From contig JAWJLM010000035.1 of assembly GCA_040191315.1 (NCBI GenBank), positions 1 to 48,729 of the forward strand: a stretch of 48,729 nt of DNA. The letters run 5' to 3'. This document shows, one piece after another, positions 16,669 through 25,886 of this stretch. The position numbers and the translations under genes are program-made. The DNA comes from Bacillaceae bacterium S4-13-56. GTDB taxonomy: Bacteria > Bacillota > Bacilli > Bacillales > JAWJLM01. The notes beneath the pieces were generated by a model. That model had not been told where the DNA came from and ran no database searches. It was given only the letters and a program-made list of their open reading frames with translations. Numbering within the stretch: the first letter of the stretch is position 1; every line of letters begins with the position of its first letter.

Positions 16669-17793
16669 ATGCAAAACTGGTTTCATATTTTTCCGAAAAA
16701 CACAGGATTAAGTTCCTACATTTGGATCATTTTTTGTATTCTACCTTTTTATTTTATATTTCGGTCTTCTTCTACTCCTGAAATTATAATTGGCATTGTT
16801 TTAACTATTTTATTTTTTGTCTCCTATAGTCTTTCTTTTCTGTCCAAAGGATGGTCAGTCTATGTTTGGCTTGGGATTGATTTGTTTATAAGTTTGGCAA
16901 TGACCTGGATGTTTGGATATATTTATTTTGCTTTATTTCTAGCTTTTTTTATTGGAAACATCCAACAAAAAGCAGGTTTTATCACCTTATATGTTGTACA
17001 CTTAGTTTTTACAATTGTTTCCATAAGCTATGGCTTTTTTGTAGAAACAGCCATGTTTTTAAGTCAACTTCCGTTTATTATTATCAGCTTAATTGGAGTA
17101 ATTTTGCTACCATTTACATTGTATAATCGAATTAAACAAGAAAAATTGGAAGATCAACTCCAGAATGCGAATGAACGTATTTCACGGTTAATGGTGATTG
17201 AAGAAAGGCAAAGAATAGCTCGTGACTTACATGATACGTTAGGACAAAAGCTTTCTTTAATAGGCTTAAAAAGTGATCTGGCAGGCAAATTAATTTCAGT
17301 TAACCCGGATTCAGCAATAAGAGAAATTCAAGATATCCGTCAAACCGCTCGAACGGCATTAAAAGAAGTTCGCGAGATGGTTTCTGATATGAGAGGTTCC
17401 ACCCTTGACGAAGAGCTCGGGCATGTTCAGCAGATTTTAGAAGCCGCACAAATCGAACTAGAGGTAGTAGGAGAACCAAAGTCCATTGAAGTTCCTTTAT
17501 TTGTGGAGCATGTTTTAAGCATGTGTCTTAAGGAAGCTATAACCAATGTGGTTAAACATAGTGAGGCGGATTTTTGTAGAATTGTAATTGAACAAACAGT
17601 TGATGAAGTAATCATTCATGTCATGGATAACGGAAAAGGGATATCTTTTACATCAGAAAAAGATTCTCAAGGTGGTCATGGGCTTGAAGGGATGAGAGAG
17701 CGCTTGGAATTTGTGAATGGAAGTTTGGAAATCCAAGAGCAAAATGGAACAGTTGTCAAAATAAAGGTACCAAATGCTTTATTAAATCAATAA
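16669..17793 (+). CDS. desK: Membrane-thickness/temperature sensor histidine kinase
   Basis: A 374-residue kinase with about five N-terminal membrane helices (first 150 residues), a coiled linker and a HisKA_3 domain (EERQRIARDLHDTLGQKLS). The phospho-acceptor is His188, the same position as in B. subtilis DesK. The HATPase shows EAITNVVKHS and DNGKGIS. At low temperature it phosphorylates DesR; in fluid membranes it acts as a phosphatase. ATG 16669 follows AAAGGGGA. desR begins a few bases downstream. Confidence 0.95.
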   Translation: MQNWFHIFPKNTGLSSYIWIIFCILPFYFIFRSSSTPEIIIGIVLTILFFVSYSLSFLSKGWSVYVWLGIDLFISLAMTWMFGYIYFALFLAFFIGNIQQKAGFITLYVVHLVFTIVSISYGFFVETAMFLSQLPFIIISLIGVILLPFTLYNRIKQEKLEDQLQNANERISRLMVIEERQRIARDLHDTLGQKLSLIGLKSDLAGKLISVNPDSAIREIQDIRQTARTALKEVREMVSDMRGSTLDEELGHVQQILEAAQIELEVVGEPKSIEVPLFVEHVLSMCLKEAITNVVKHSEADFCRIVIEQTVDEVIIHVMDNGKGISFTSEKDSQGGHGLEGMRERLEFVNGSLEIQEQNGTVVKIKVPNALLNQ

Positions 17794-17815
17794 ATCCATG
17801 AGGGGAGAGAATGCG

Positions 17816-18421
17816 TTGATTCGAATAGTCATAGCGGAGGATCAAAGGTTATTGTTGGGAGCACTTGGTTCATTGCTTGATTTGGAAGAGGATATGGAAG
17901 TCGTAGGGATGGCTAAAAATGGGGAAGAGGCCTTACAACTTGTTAGAAAGTATCAGCCAGATATTTGTATTATGGATATTGAAATGCCGATAAAGAGTGG
18001 TCTTGATGCTGCAGAGGAAATCAAAAAACATAATATACCATGTAAGGTAATTATATTAACCACATTTGCTAGGTCCGGATATTTTGAGCGGGCGCGTAAT
18101 GCCAATGTAAGTGGTTATTTATTAAAAGACAGCCCAAGTGAAGAATTAGCCAATTCGATACGTATCATCATGGGAGGAAGAAAAGTGTATGCTCCTGAAC
18201 TAATTGATATGGCTTTTCATGAAAGTAATCCCTTGACCGAAAGAGAAGAGCAAGTAATGAAGCTTATGGCTGATGGAAAGAATACGAAAGAAATTGCGAA
18301 AGAATTATATATAACGAATGGGACTGTCCGAAATTATATATCGGTTATTTTAGACAAACTAGAAGTCAGTAACAGAATTGAAGCTATTACTCGTTTTAAA
18401 GAAAAAGGTTGGTTTAAATAG
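17816..18421 (+). CDS. desR: NarL/FixJ-type response regulator of the desaturase
   Basis: A 201-residue regulator with a receiver (acidic pocket E8/D9, phospho-acceptor D54 as in B. subtilis DesR) and a LuxR-type helix-turn-helix (LTEREEQVMKLMADGKNTKE). The TTG start at 17816 is chosen over ATG 17798 because the AGGGGAG site lies between them and the resulting MIRIVIAED aligns with the B. subtilis N-terminus. The target should be des, through the palindrome at 15373. The stop codon coincides with the right end of a family B repeat on the minus strand. Confidence 0.95.
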   Translation: MIRIVIAEDQRLLLGALGSLLDLEEDMEVVGMAKNGEEALQLVRKYQPDICIMDIEMPIKSGLDAAEEIKKHNIPCKVIILTTFARSGYFERARNANVSGYLLKDSPSEELANSIRIIMGGRKVYAPELIDMAFHESNPLTEREEQVMKLMADGKNTKEIAKELYITNGTVRNYISVILDKLEVSNRIEAITRFKEKGWFK

Positions 18422-18503
18422 AGTGAAACTTCAATCAGTGGCCATCCCCACTGATTGTTAATACCTAAGGATATGACCTAAAGGTCCGTAAATGCGGGAT
18501 AAA
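18417..18503 (-). repeat. Internally deleted copy of repeat family B
   Basis: On the minus strand the element begins with TTTATCCCGCAT, as at 29508. It lacks the internal module and ends with AATCAGTGGGG...CCACTGATTGAAGTTTCACT. The right end abuts the desR stop codon. The short form looks like a non-autonomous deletion derivative. Confidence 0.65.
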
Positions 18504-18505
18504 TG

Positions 18506-18537
18506 AAAAGGCACTCATCATGTCGGAGTGCCTTTTC
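18506..18537. terminator. Bidirectional terminator between desR and the nucleotidase gene
   Basis: The stem AAAAGGCACTC/GAGTGCCTTTT lies between convergent genes and has A and T runs on the proper sides for either strand. Confidence 0.85.
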
Positions 18538-18561
18538 AATTTATATTTTTGTTTTGCATTC

Positions 18562-20145
18562 TTATTTTAATTGAATTCTTCCATCTCTATCGTATGAAAT
18601 AGGTTGATCCATTGCTTCTACAAAATCCACTAAGGCATCAATGTCAGTTGGACCAGTTGCTTGATTCGTTCCTTCGGTGAGTACCGTAAAACCATCCCCG
18701 CCGGCTGCTAGGAAATTGTTTGCTGTAACGGAATATGTTGCGTTTGGATCAATTGGTTCACCATTAATAGTAATATCTACTATACGATTTTCATTATAAG
18801 GAATGGAGTCATCCCATGTGTATTTGAGTCCCGAAATTTGGAGCATTATCGTTTTGTCCTCTCGCCATTGTTGATTCAACAGATTTATAATTTGTTGGCC
18901 GGTCAAATCCATCTTAACTAGGATGTTATTAAATGGCTGAACGGTGTACAGATCACCCCAAGTGATTTCCCCTTTATAGATATTGTCTCGAATTCCTCCC
19001 GGGTTCATCACTGCAATTTCGGAATTCATCGCTTTTCGTTGTGCATCCGCTATTAAATCGCCAAGTGCTGACTCACCAGCAGGATTTTGTTCTCTGAGAA
19101 TATCCTCTGAAGCTTGTCCAACAACCTCATTAAGTGCTTCTCCAGCTCTTTCTTTTGCTTCTTCAACAATTTTTGCTACTTCTGGATCTGGCGTTATTCC
19201 TTCATGAAAAGTTGTAACAATTTCAACATCTTTCTTAACGATATCCTTAGTTTTTGGATCAATTTCCAAGTCTACATCGGAAAAAGCAGTTCCATAAGAA
19301 TAGGATTGAACCAGTAACTTTCCATCCACTGTCGTATTCAAATAGCCGTGATTATGTCCGCCGAATATCACATCCACTTCATCATCTATTTCACTGGCCA
19401 TGTTTACGATTTCTCCTGTTGCCTGACTGCCATCTTTTTCTGAAGATCCAGAGACATGGGCTAGTACTACAATGGATTCGACACCCATAGATTTCAATTC
19501 TTTTGTTGCTTTGTTAATAGCTTTGACTTCATCTGTGAATGTTATATTTTCAACAGCAGTAGGAATGACAATCGAAGGGGTTTCAGTTGTGACAACCCCA
19601 ATGAATCCTATGGGCATTCCATTTACTTTTTTAATAGTATATGGAGGAAGGATTGGTTTACCTGTTTGCTTGTCAACTACATTTGCCACCACATAAGGGA
19701 ATTGGGCTCCTTCGAATGGCTCACCAGTGTCTGGGTTTGGTCCCCCATTAATTAATCTCATCATTTCTTCCGTTCCACGATCAAATTCATGGTTTCCAAG
19801 AGTTCCTACATCAAATCCAATTTTATTGAGAATCTTAATCGTAGGTTCGTCATTGAGTAAAGAAGAGGTAGGGGAACTTGCTCCAACTACGTCTCCTGCA
19901 TGCACAATCAGTGTATTTTTATTAGCTCTTTTCTTTAAATAAGCTGCTAAATAATCTGCCCCGCCAACTTTCTTTCCATCCACTGTTCTGGTCACATCAA
20001 TTTGACCATGAAAATCATTAATTCCTAGGAGTTGGACCGAAATGTACCGGTTTTTTGATTGGTCCTCCTTAGCAAAGGCTGTCGTTCCTGAAACGACCAT
20101 AGCTAGTGCTAACAGCGATGATAAAATAAGCTTTTTCAAGTTCAT
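18562..20145 (-). CDS. Secreted 5'-nucleotidase/2',3'-cyclic phosphodiesterase family protein
   Basis: A 527-residue exported phosphoesterase. A Sec signal peptide ends near residue 25 (TTAFA). The metallophosphoesterase domain has LGINDFHGQ, HAGDVVGAS, LGNHEFDRG and GGHNHGY as metal ligands. A 5_nucleotid_C domain follows (ALGDLIADAQRKA, MNPGGIRDNI, AAGGDGF). It would release phosphate and nucleosides from nucleotides outside the cell. There is no LPxTG anchor, unlike some larger homologues. ATG 20145 has a GGGAGGA site; a TTG at 20163 would overlap that site. Confidence 0.9.
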   Translation of the reverse strand: MNLKKLILSSLLALAMVVSGTTAFAKEDQSKNRYISVQLLGINDFHGQIDVTRTVDGKKVGGADYLAAYLKKRANKNTLIVHAGDVVGASSPTSSLLNDEPTIKILNKIGFDVGTLGNHEFDRGTEEMMRLINGGPNPDTGEPFEGAQFPYVVANVVDKQTGKPILPPYTIKKVNGMPIGFIGVVTTETPSIVIPTAVENITFTDEVKAINKATKELKSMGVESIVVLAHVSGSSEKDGSQATGEIVNMASEIDDEVDVIFGGHNHGYLNTTVDGKLLVQSYSYGTAFSDVDLEIDPKTKDIVKKDVEIVTTFHEGITPDPEVAKIVEEAKERAGEALNEVVGQASEDILREQNPAGESALGDLIADAQRKAMNSEIAVMNPGGIRDNIYKGEITWGDLYTVQPFNNILVKMDLTGQQIINLLNQQWREDKTIMLQISGLKYTWDDSIPYNENRIVDITINGEPIDPNATYSVTANNFLAAGGDGFTVLTEGTNQATGPTDIDALVDFVEAMDQPISYDRDGRIQLK

Positions 20146-20269
20146 TAAGAAAATTCCTCCCAAATTTTTATTGTTTTTTTAAAAAATTCCATAGCAAAAA
20201 GATGCGGAACTTGGTTATAGGTTGCGTAATTTTTAGTGGAAAATGAACGAAAAATATAATAAAAGAAAT

Positions 20270-20295
20270 AGCCTTGTCGATTGCTCAACAAGGCT
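20270..20295 (-). terminator. Terminator of the 43-residue peptide gene
   Basis: AGCCTTGT pairs with ACAAGGCT; reading the minus strand, a T-rich stretch follows. It lies 8 bp past the stop codon of the small gene and supports that gene being real. Confidence 0.7.
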
Positions 20296-20303
20296 GTGGT
20301 AGA

Positions 20304-20435
20304 TTACTTTGAATTTTCTAGAAGCTCAGTTATTTTGTTGTGATGTAAAATAGTAGCAACAATGATGACTAAACTAAACACAGAAGACATTACAGTACTA
20401 AATGTTAAAAGTCCCATTAGTTTTCGATTAAACAT
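20304..20435 (-). CDS. Small single-span membrane peptide, 43 residues
   Basis: A short gene with ATG at 20435 preceded at good spacing by AAGGAGA and followed by its own terminator. The product starts MFNRKLMGLLTFSTVMSS, has one hydrophobic helix (about residues 8-30) and a short polar end (HHNKITELLENSK). I do not recognise the family. It could be a small regulator of a membrane protein or a stress peptide. Neighbours (nucleotidase, NUDIX) are on the same strand but give no firm clue. Confidence 0.65.
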   Translation of the reverse strand: MFNRKLMGLLTFSTVMSSVFSLVIIVATILHHNKITELLENSK

Positions 20436-20499
20436 TCTTTTTCTCCTTTTTCTTTTTAATATTCCAAAGAGAAGAAGTGTTTATACAAAAATAAAAAGA

Positions 20500-21123
20500 C
20501 TATGAGTCTCCCCTCATAATCTCTACAAAATGTTTTATAATTTGGGCTGTTAATCCCCAAATAGCTTTTCCTTCATATATATAAAAATTTTCATCTATCT
20601 TTTTTGTTCTCCAGTTATATTCCTCTCCTCCAGGAATAAGTTCAAATGGAAAGTTGGTTTCTGGTTTTACCTCTAAGTTTATATGAAAGATTTCTGGCTC
20701 CTTATTCATAAAATAGGACAGAGGTACTGTAAAAATTTCTTCCACTTCTTCTGGATTAATGGTCATGGAATTGAAATCCGTAATATGAGCCACATATGGG
20801 AAAATTATTAATCCAAAGGGGGATACCAAATAATCGATTGGATAAACTTGAGTAATGTTTTTTTCAGAAATGCCAAGTTCCTCTGTTGTCTCTCTAATGG
20901 CAGTCATCATAGTTGTCTGATCTTCTTTATCCATTTTCCCCCCAGGAAAACAAATTTCACCAGGTTGCCTGCGAAGGTTTTGAGATCTAATTTCGAATAA
21001 AATATGGACCTCTTCATTGATCTCGACGAGAGGAAGAAGTACGGAAAACTTAGAAATGCGCTTACTTCCTAAGATTTGTGGTGAATGATTCTTAACTTTT
21101 TGAATAATAGTTTTGATCTCCAT
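20500..21123 (-). CDS. NUDIX hydrolase, coenzyme A pyrophosphatase type
   Basis: A 207-residue NUDIX enzyme. It has the CoA-pyrophosphatase (UPF0035) signature LRRQPGEICFPGGK followed by the catalytic helix AIRETTEELGI. It should cleave CoA or oxidised CoA to phosphopantetheine and adenosine 3',5'-bisphosphate. The ATG at 21123 is preceded by GAGGTGACC. An upstream in-frame ATG at 21156 is less likely because the ribosome site lies inside that extension. Confidence 0.85.
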   Translation of the reverse strand: MEIKTIIQKVKNHSPQILGSKRISKFSVLLPLVEINEEVHILFEIRSQNLRRQPGEICFPGGKMDKEDQTTMMTAIRETTEELGISEKNITQVYPIDYLVSPFGLIIFPYVAHITDFNSMTINPEEVEEIFTVPLSYFMNKEPEIFHINLEVKPETNFPFELIPGGEEYNWRTKKIDENFYIYEGKAIWGLTAQIIKHFVEIMRGDS

Positions 21124-21202
21124 AAGGGTCACCTCATCATGTGGGTTTCTCTTCATTCTAATAAAAAGTATGGTTTAAGTAAAACAAGATGGTTTCCAGC
21201 GG

Positions 21203-22945
21203 CTAGTTTTCCAGGTTTACTTGCAACCATCCTCTTATACTATTTATGAACCAAATTTGATCAACATGATGGAGGTCTTCTTTTTTAATCATTTTTTCCT
21301 TTATAATACCTTCCTCAAGAAGCTTTTGACGAAAAATTCCAGGTAGTAGACCGCATTCAATAGGTGGTGTAAAAAATTCCCCGTTTGTTTCTACCACCAC
21401 ATTTCCAATTGTGAATTCTGTAATTTCTTCTTTTTCATTGAACAAAAGAACAGAGAAAGCTTCTTCTCGGTTGTGCTTTTCATACATTTCCCGGTGAGTA
21501 GTTTTATGAAATAAAAATGGATCTGCACTATCTATTGGGGTTTGTGCTAACTTACAAGAAATAGGTTCTTCGATTTTGAAGACTTCTACACCTTCCATAT
21601 TTATTCCCCCCATTTGATCTAAAATCAATCTAATTTTAAAAGAACCATAGGGGTGTTTTTGTGCAAAAAGGTTTAACTCATCCACAATTTTGGTTTCAGA
21701 ATATGCGAATAGAAAATACTCACTTGATTGTTGCAGTCGTTGCAGATGATATTTCAATAAAGGATATTTTCCTTCTTCTAGAAGAATAGATTCTAAAAGT
21801 TCAAAATCCTTATGATTTTCAGTTAGAATTCGTGCCTTGGTATAGAGCTCGTGATACTCTCCTTCTGCAGTGGAATCCCATGTGACGCCACTTCCAACTC
21901 CATAAGTAGCTTTCTTTTTTTTCATATCGATCACTACCGTTCGAATAGGGACGTTAAAAATGGCTTCGCGATCAGGAGTAATAATACCAATAGCGCCACA
22001 ATATACATCCCTTGGAGAAGATTCAAGGGATGCGATATATTCCATGGTGCTAATTTTGGGTGCACCTGTAATTGATCCACAAGGAAATAGTGCGCGAAAC
22101 CAGTCCGAAATTTTAGTTCCCTCTTGAAGATCGGCAGTTATAGTGGAGGTCATTTGATGGACGGTTGGGTATGTTTCAATTTCAAACAGTCTTGGAACTG
22201 TTACTGTACCCGGTTTTGCTATTTTTCCAATATCATTTCTGAGAAGGTCAACGATCATGACATTCTCTGCGCGCTCTTTTTCAGAATGGAAAAGATTGCT
22301 TTTATATATTTGATCTTCGGCTAGAAATCGTCCTCTTTTGGCAGTCCCCTTCATTGGTTTTGTTGTGATCCTCTCATTTTTCACATGAAAAAATAGTTCA
22401 GGAGATACGGAAAGGATTCGGTACCGACCTGTATTTAAATAAGCTGAATAAGAGGTTTGTTGCTTCAGTTTTAGGCTTTGATAAAATCCAAAATCATCGC
22501 CTTTAAAATTCGCATGCAATCTGGCAGTGAAATTTACTTGATAGGTGTCCCCGTTCCTAATGGCCTCTTTAATGGTAGTAAGGGAAGACTGATAATTTTC
22601 CTCTGTAATATCGAGCTCCCATTCGCTGACATTGAAATTTGGAGAAGTGTTCTTTTCTTCAAAGGAATATGCTTCTGCTTTATCATATACTCCAAACCAG
22701 GCCAATGGGAAATCAGAGTTTCTTGGATGCACCTTATGATGTTTATCGAAAGCTGATGCTGCTTCGTAGGAAACAAAACCAGCCACATAATGCCCGCATT
22801 TGTTTTCTTTTTCAATCTCTAAAAAAAGAGTCTCGATTTCTTCGATGGTCCTAGCCTCTAGGATTCTTAATGGGTTAATAAAAAGGTTTTGACTTGGTAA
22901 ATCGACAAAATCAAATAGTATCAAAGGAGATTCATTTGTCTTCAT
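21203..22945 (-). CDS. pabB: Fused aminodeoxychorismate synthase component I / 4-amino-4-deoxychorismate lyase
   Basis: A 580-residue fusion for p-aminobenzoate, hence folate, synthesis. Residues to about 375 form the chorismate-binding PabB part (NGDTYQVNFTARL, TKPMKGTAKRGR, DLLRNDIGK, FPCGSITGAPK, GVGSGVTWDS). The remainder is a class IV PLP enzyme like PabC, with the lysine in FHKTTHREMY and the CGLLPGIFR motif. In B. subtilis these are separate genes. It lies 7 bp downstream of pabA in the same operon, which supplies the ammonia-producing subunit. Confidence 0.92.
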   Translation of the reverse strand: MKTNESPLILFDFVDLPSQNLFINPLRILEARTIEEIETLFLEIEKENKCGHYVAGFVSYEAASAFDKHHKVHPRNSDFPLAWFGVYDKAEAYSFEEKNTSPNFNVSEWELDITEENYQSSLTTIKEAIRNGDTYQVNFTARLHANFKGDDFGFYQSLKLKQQTSYSAYLNTGRYRILSVSPELFFHVKNERITTKPMKGTAKRGRFLAEDQIYKSNLFHSEKERAENVMIVDLLRNDIGKIAKPGTVTVPRLFEIETYPTVHQMTSTITADLQEGTKISDWFRALFPCGSITGAPKISTMEYIASLESSPRDVYCGAIGIITPDREAIFNVPIRTVVIDMKKKKATYGVGSGVTWDSTAEGEYHELYTKARILTENHKDFELLESILLEEGKYPLLKYHLQRLQQSSEYFLFAYSETKIVDELNLFAQKHPYGSFKIRLILDQMGGINMEGVEVFKIEEPISCKLAQTPIDSADPFLFHKTTHREMYEKHNREEAFSVLLFNEKEEITEFTIGNVVVETNGEFFTPPIECGLLPGIFRQKLLEEGIIKEKMIKKEDLHHVDQIWFINSIRGWLQVNLEN

Positions 22946-22952
22946 TTCTTTC

Positions 22953-23555
22953 TCACCGTGCCTTATACAAAAATTCTTCTTTCCAATGGATAGCTTGTTG
23001 GTAACTGTTCAGTAGCATTTCCTTCCCACGCTCCGTCAATATGGATTCTGGATGAAATTGAATTCCTTCTACGGGATAGATTTCATGTCTCACTCCCATG
23101 ATTACCCCATCCCTGGTATAGGAGCTTATTGTTAAAGGAATATTTTTATCTTTCGATAGATCTGCCACTAGTGAATGATACCGTGTAACGATAGTTGGAG
23201 AGGAAAGGTTTTTAAAAACCCCCCTCTGATCATGAAGAACCTCCGCTGTTTTCCCGTGTACTGGCTGAAGGCCTTTTATCACCTTTCCTCCAAAAAATTC
23301 AACGATGAGTTGAAATCCAAGGCAAACCCCTAGCATTGGAATGGTTTGATGATAATTCTTTAAGATATCCTGGCAAACCCCACTATCTTTTGGTGTTCCA
23401 GGGCCAGGGGAAAAAACAATTAGTTTTGGATCATGGTTAGCAACTTCTTCCCTACCCACTTCATCATTACGAAAGACTTTAACGTCTTCTATTTCCCTAA
23501 AATACTGAACCAAATTATATGTAAACGAATCATAATTATCGATAATAATAATCAT
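22953..23555 (-). CDS. pabA: Aminodeoxychorismate synthase glutamine amidotransferase component
   Basis: A 200-residue class I glutamine amidotransferase. The N-terminus is IDNYDSFTYNL; the oxyanion loop is SPGPGTP; the nucleophile is in GVCLGFQ; the His-Glu pair is in FHPES. It hydrolyses glutamine and feeds ammonia to PabB. Only one copy of this type is seen; in Bacillus the same protein often also serves anthranilate synthase (TrpG role). It is the first gene of the operon. Confidence 0.92.
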   Translation of the reverse strand: MIIIIDNYDSFTYNLVQYFREIEDVKVFRNDEVGREEVANHDPKLIVFSPGPGTPKDSGVCQDILKNYHQTIPMLGVCLGFQLIVEFFGGKVIKGLQPVHGKTAEVLHDQRGVFKNLSSPTIVTRYHSLVADLSKDKNIPLTISSYTRDGVIMGVRHEIYPVEGIQFHPESILTERGKEMLLNSYQQAIHWKEEFLYKAR

Positions 23556-23718
23556 TTTATCACTCCCTTTCCCATTCTATCACGTTTTCTACTTTGTTAA
23601 CGCTATAATAGAACCTATAAAATGTAAATGTTTTGCCTTAGTTTTAGCAATTTTGCAGTTGTTTTTTCAGTTATAATGAAGAAAAGTAATATAATTTATA
23701 ATAAAAAGGAGGATTTGT

Positions 23719-24834
23719 GTGTTCGTTCAATGCACGAAAAAGCTGTTGGGTGAATTAAAGATGGAGCCAGAGCAATCCTCTTCAGAGGAACTAGATCCTT
23801 TGTTTTGCTGGCATGCAAACATAATTTTGATGAATCGAAAAAAAACAATCGTGTTGGTAAATGATAAGAACCGATATGTTGTGGTTTTGCATGGAGTGAA
23901 AGCAGAGGATTTTAAAAGGATGGATCAACTAATCCTGAATGCTATCGAAACAACTCTGTTAGATGAGGAGATAGACATTGAAATAGTTAAGAAATATGTA
24001 AGAGAGTCCTCTCAAGTAATTTTTGGGAAAACGGGAGACCGAAAACTGGTGGCTCGAATGAATAGAGATTGCAAAGAAATCATGTTTTTCGAAGAGCATC
24101 TGAATTCAAACGAGATTATACAAAGCGAACTAGCAAGAAGGAAAAGTAGGTTACTTGTCGGTGACGGTGCTAAATCCTATATGTATCCTTCAGAAGAGAT
24201 GTTCAAACATCTTGAAATCTATTTTGGAAAACGGTTATTTACATCTCAAGCAGCAATATTTAAGATTACTCTGGATTTGAAGGGTGAAAAAGTTTGGAGG
24301 AGAGTTATTGTTCCACTTCACTACAATTTCAGGCAATTCCATGAGCTTATTCAAATTGCCTTTGGTTGGCAATGCGAACATCTATATGAATTTTATATTT
24401 TCAGTAGCGAAAAGACTTCAAAACTAAAACCATGGGAAAATGCCATTGGCCATGTGGTTGCTGATCAAGAGCTTTTTGAATCATCCCATGGTGATAAGAT
24501 GCAATTAGATAAAGACACAAAACTGAATGAATATTTTCTCGACCATAAATGTGGAAAATATATTTATGACTTTGGGGATCAATGGAAACATTGGATAGAG
24601 GTTGAGGAGATTAGGGATGATTATTCAAATAGGTATCCAGAATGTGTTGATGGGGAAGGAAAGACCCCACCTGAGGACGTCGGAGGCAGCGATGGATATG
24701 ACTTTTTCCTCGAGGTCATGAGTGACAAAACTCATCCTGAGCATCGGTATATGTTAGATTGGGCCATGCACCAAGGGTATGTGGAGTTTCAAATAGACAG
24801 AGTGAATGCTATGATTCGCTCACATTTTAAATAG
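23719..24834 (+). CDS. pRiA4b ORF-3-like domain protein
   Basis: A 371-residue protein starting with GTG after AAAGGAGGA. The N-terminal half (to about 165) resembles the DUF6933-type module (WHANIILMNRKKTIVLVND). The C-terminal half (about 188-365) is a plasmid pRiA4b ORF-3-like domain: FKITLDLKGEKVWRRVIVP, FHELIQIAFGWQ, YIYDFGDQWKHWIEVE, CVDGEGKTPPEDVGG. This two-domain layout is widespread in bacilli. Molecular function is not known. It is monocistronic. Confidence 0.8.
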   Translation: MFVQCTKKLLGELKMEPEQSSSEELDPLFCWHANIILMNRKKTIVLVNDKNRYVVVLHGVKAEDFKRMDQLILNAIETTLLDEEIDIEIVKKYVRESSQVIFGKTGDRKLVARMNRDCKEIMFFEEHLNSNEIIQSELARRKSRLLVGDGAKSYMYPSEEMFKHLEIYFGKRLFTSQAAIFKITLDLKGEKVWRRVIVPLHYNFRQFHELIQIAFGWQCEHLYEFYIFSSEKTSKLKPWENAIGHVVADQELFESSHGDKMQLDKDTKLNEYFLDHKCGKYIYDFGDQWKHWIEVEEIRDDYSNRYPECVDGEGKTPPEDVGGSDGYDFFLEVMSDKTHPEHRYMLDWAMHQGYVEFQIDRVNAMIRSHFK

Positions 24835-24839
24835 TAGAG

Positions 24840-24869
24840 GGGGAGTACCAATTGGGTATTCCCTTTTTT
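24840..24869 (+). terminator. Terminator after the pRiA4b-like gene
   Basis: GGGAGTACC pairs with GGGTATTCCC (one wobble) and is followed by TTTTTT. Confidence 0.8.
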
Positions 24870-24871
24870 CT

Positions 24872-24958
24872 ACAGATAGGAAAGTATAAAACTTTCCTAT
24901 CTGCATAAGTGCAACTAAGGCATTCGCCACAAAGGCTTGGTGAATGCCAAGTTTTCTA
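24872..24958 (+). repeat. Repeat family A, copy 1 (two-hairpin element)
   Basis: An 87-bp element with hairpin 1 (AGATAGGAAAGT/ACTTTCCTATCT), linker ATAAGTGCA, hairpin 2 (GGCATTCGCCA/TTGGTGAATGCC) and tail AAGTTTTCTA. It is almost identical to 41305-41391 and 47108-47194. The rest of the gap to 25133 holds no gene that I can see. Confidence 0.9.
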
Positions 24959-25133
24959 ATTTTTATACTATCAGAATTTATAACTTTGGTCGGTTGATAG
25001 TAAATTCATGATTGAAAAACTCTCATTCTAGGAGCGATTAGATGGTTTTTTAATTGCCACACTTTCTAAATCTATAAATTCGAGAATTCTTCAATTACCC
25101 TTCTCATATAGTGAAATGACAGGAGGGGAATTA

Positions 25134-25862
25134 ATGTTTATCGATGTAATCACAAGAAAAGAAGATATTATGTCTGAAAAGGTAAAAAATCATATCATTG
25201 TTGTTTTCGATGTTTTTTTAGCTACAACAACTATTGCTACAGCCCTAGAAGCGGGTGCTTTAAAAGTGTACACAACAGCAACCCCAGATCAAGGGAAAAA
25301 GCTTTCAAAAGAAATAGGTTCAGACCAATGCTATCTTGCAGGTGAAAAGAAAGGAAAAGTTATCGATGGTTTCCAATCTCCGTGGCCTCTTTCTATAAGA
25401 AATAAGGTTCGAGATAAGAATTTAATCCTTTGTTCTACGAATGGAACGGTTGCCATAGACAGATGTCAACAAGGGAAACATATATATACATCTTCTCTCA
25501 TTAATAATGCTTCCGTTGCCTATTATGTTGCTAATAGACACAGGGAAGAAGAAAAACTTACGCTAGTGTGTGCGGGATCTAATGGCCATTTTAGCTTAGA
25601 AGATTTTGTGGGAGTAGGGTCGTTCATTAACTATTATTTAAAAAGATCGAATAGAAAAATAAGGCTTTCAGATTGCGCCAAAGCCTCTTATCATCTATTT
25701 TTATCCCAAGATGAAAATATTTTCTCTTTTCTTCAGACCTCCGCAGTCGGACGCCAGTTAATAAAGGGAGGTCTTATGAATGACCTAGTCTATGCATCCA
25801 CCCAAGATATAAGTCATATAATCCCAACTTATAAGGATTCCTCATTTCAGGGACTTTTCTAG
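25134..25862 (+). CDS. Divergent ComB-family (2-phosphosulfolactate phosphatase-like) protein
   Basis: A 242-residue protein of the ComB family (PF04029), whose characterised members release phosphate from 2-phosphosulfolactate. Family segments are FDVFLATTTIATALEAG, LAGEKKGKVI, CSTNGTVAI and CAGSNGHFSLEDF. Two departures stand out. The usual DVLRATTT arginine is leucine here, and the GFDLGNSP-like loop is replaced by GFQSPWPLS. It may have another substrate or be impaired. B. subtilis has a homologue (YitC). ATG 25134 follows AGGAGGGG. Confidence 0.75.
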   Translation: MFIDVITRKEDIMSEKVKNHIIVVFDVFLATTTIATALEAGALKVYTTATPDQGKKLSKEIGSDQCYLAGEKKGKVIDGFQSPWPLSIRNKVRDKNLILCSTNGTVAIDRCQQGKHIYTSSLINNASVAYYVANRHREEEKLTLVCAGSNGHFSLEDFVGVGSFINYYLKRSNRKIRLSDCAKASYHLFLSQDENIFSFLQTSAVGRQLIKGGLMNDLVYASTQDISHIIPTYKDSSFQGLF

Positions 25863-25886
25863 TATTTTACGATCCAATTCTACAGC

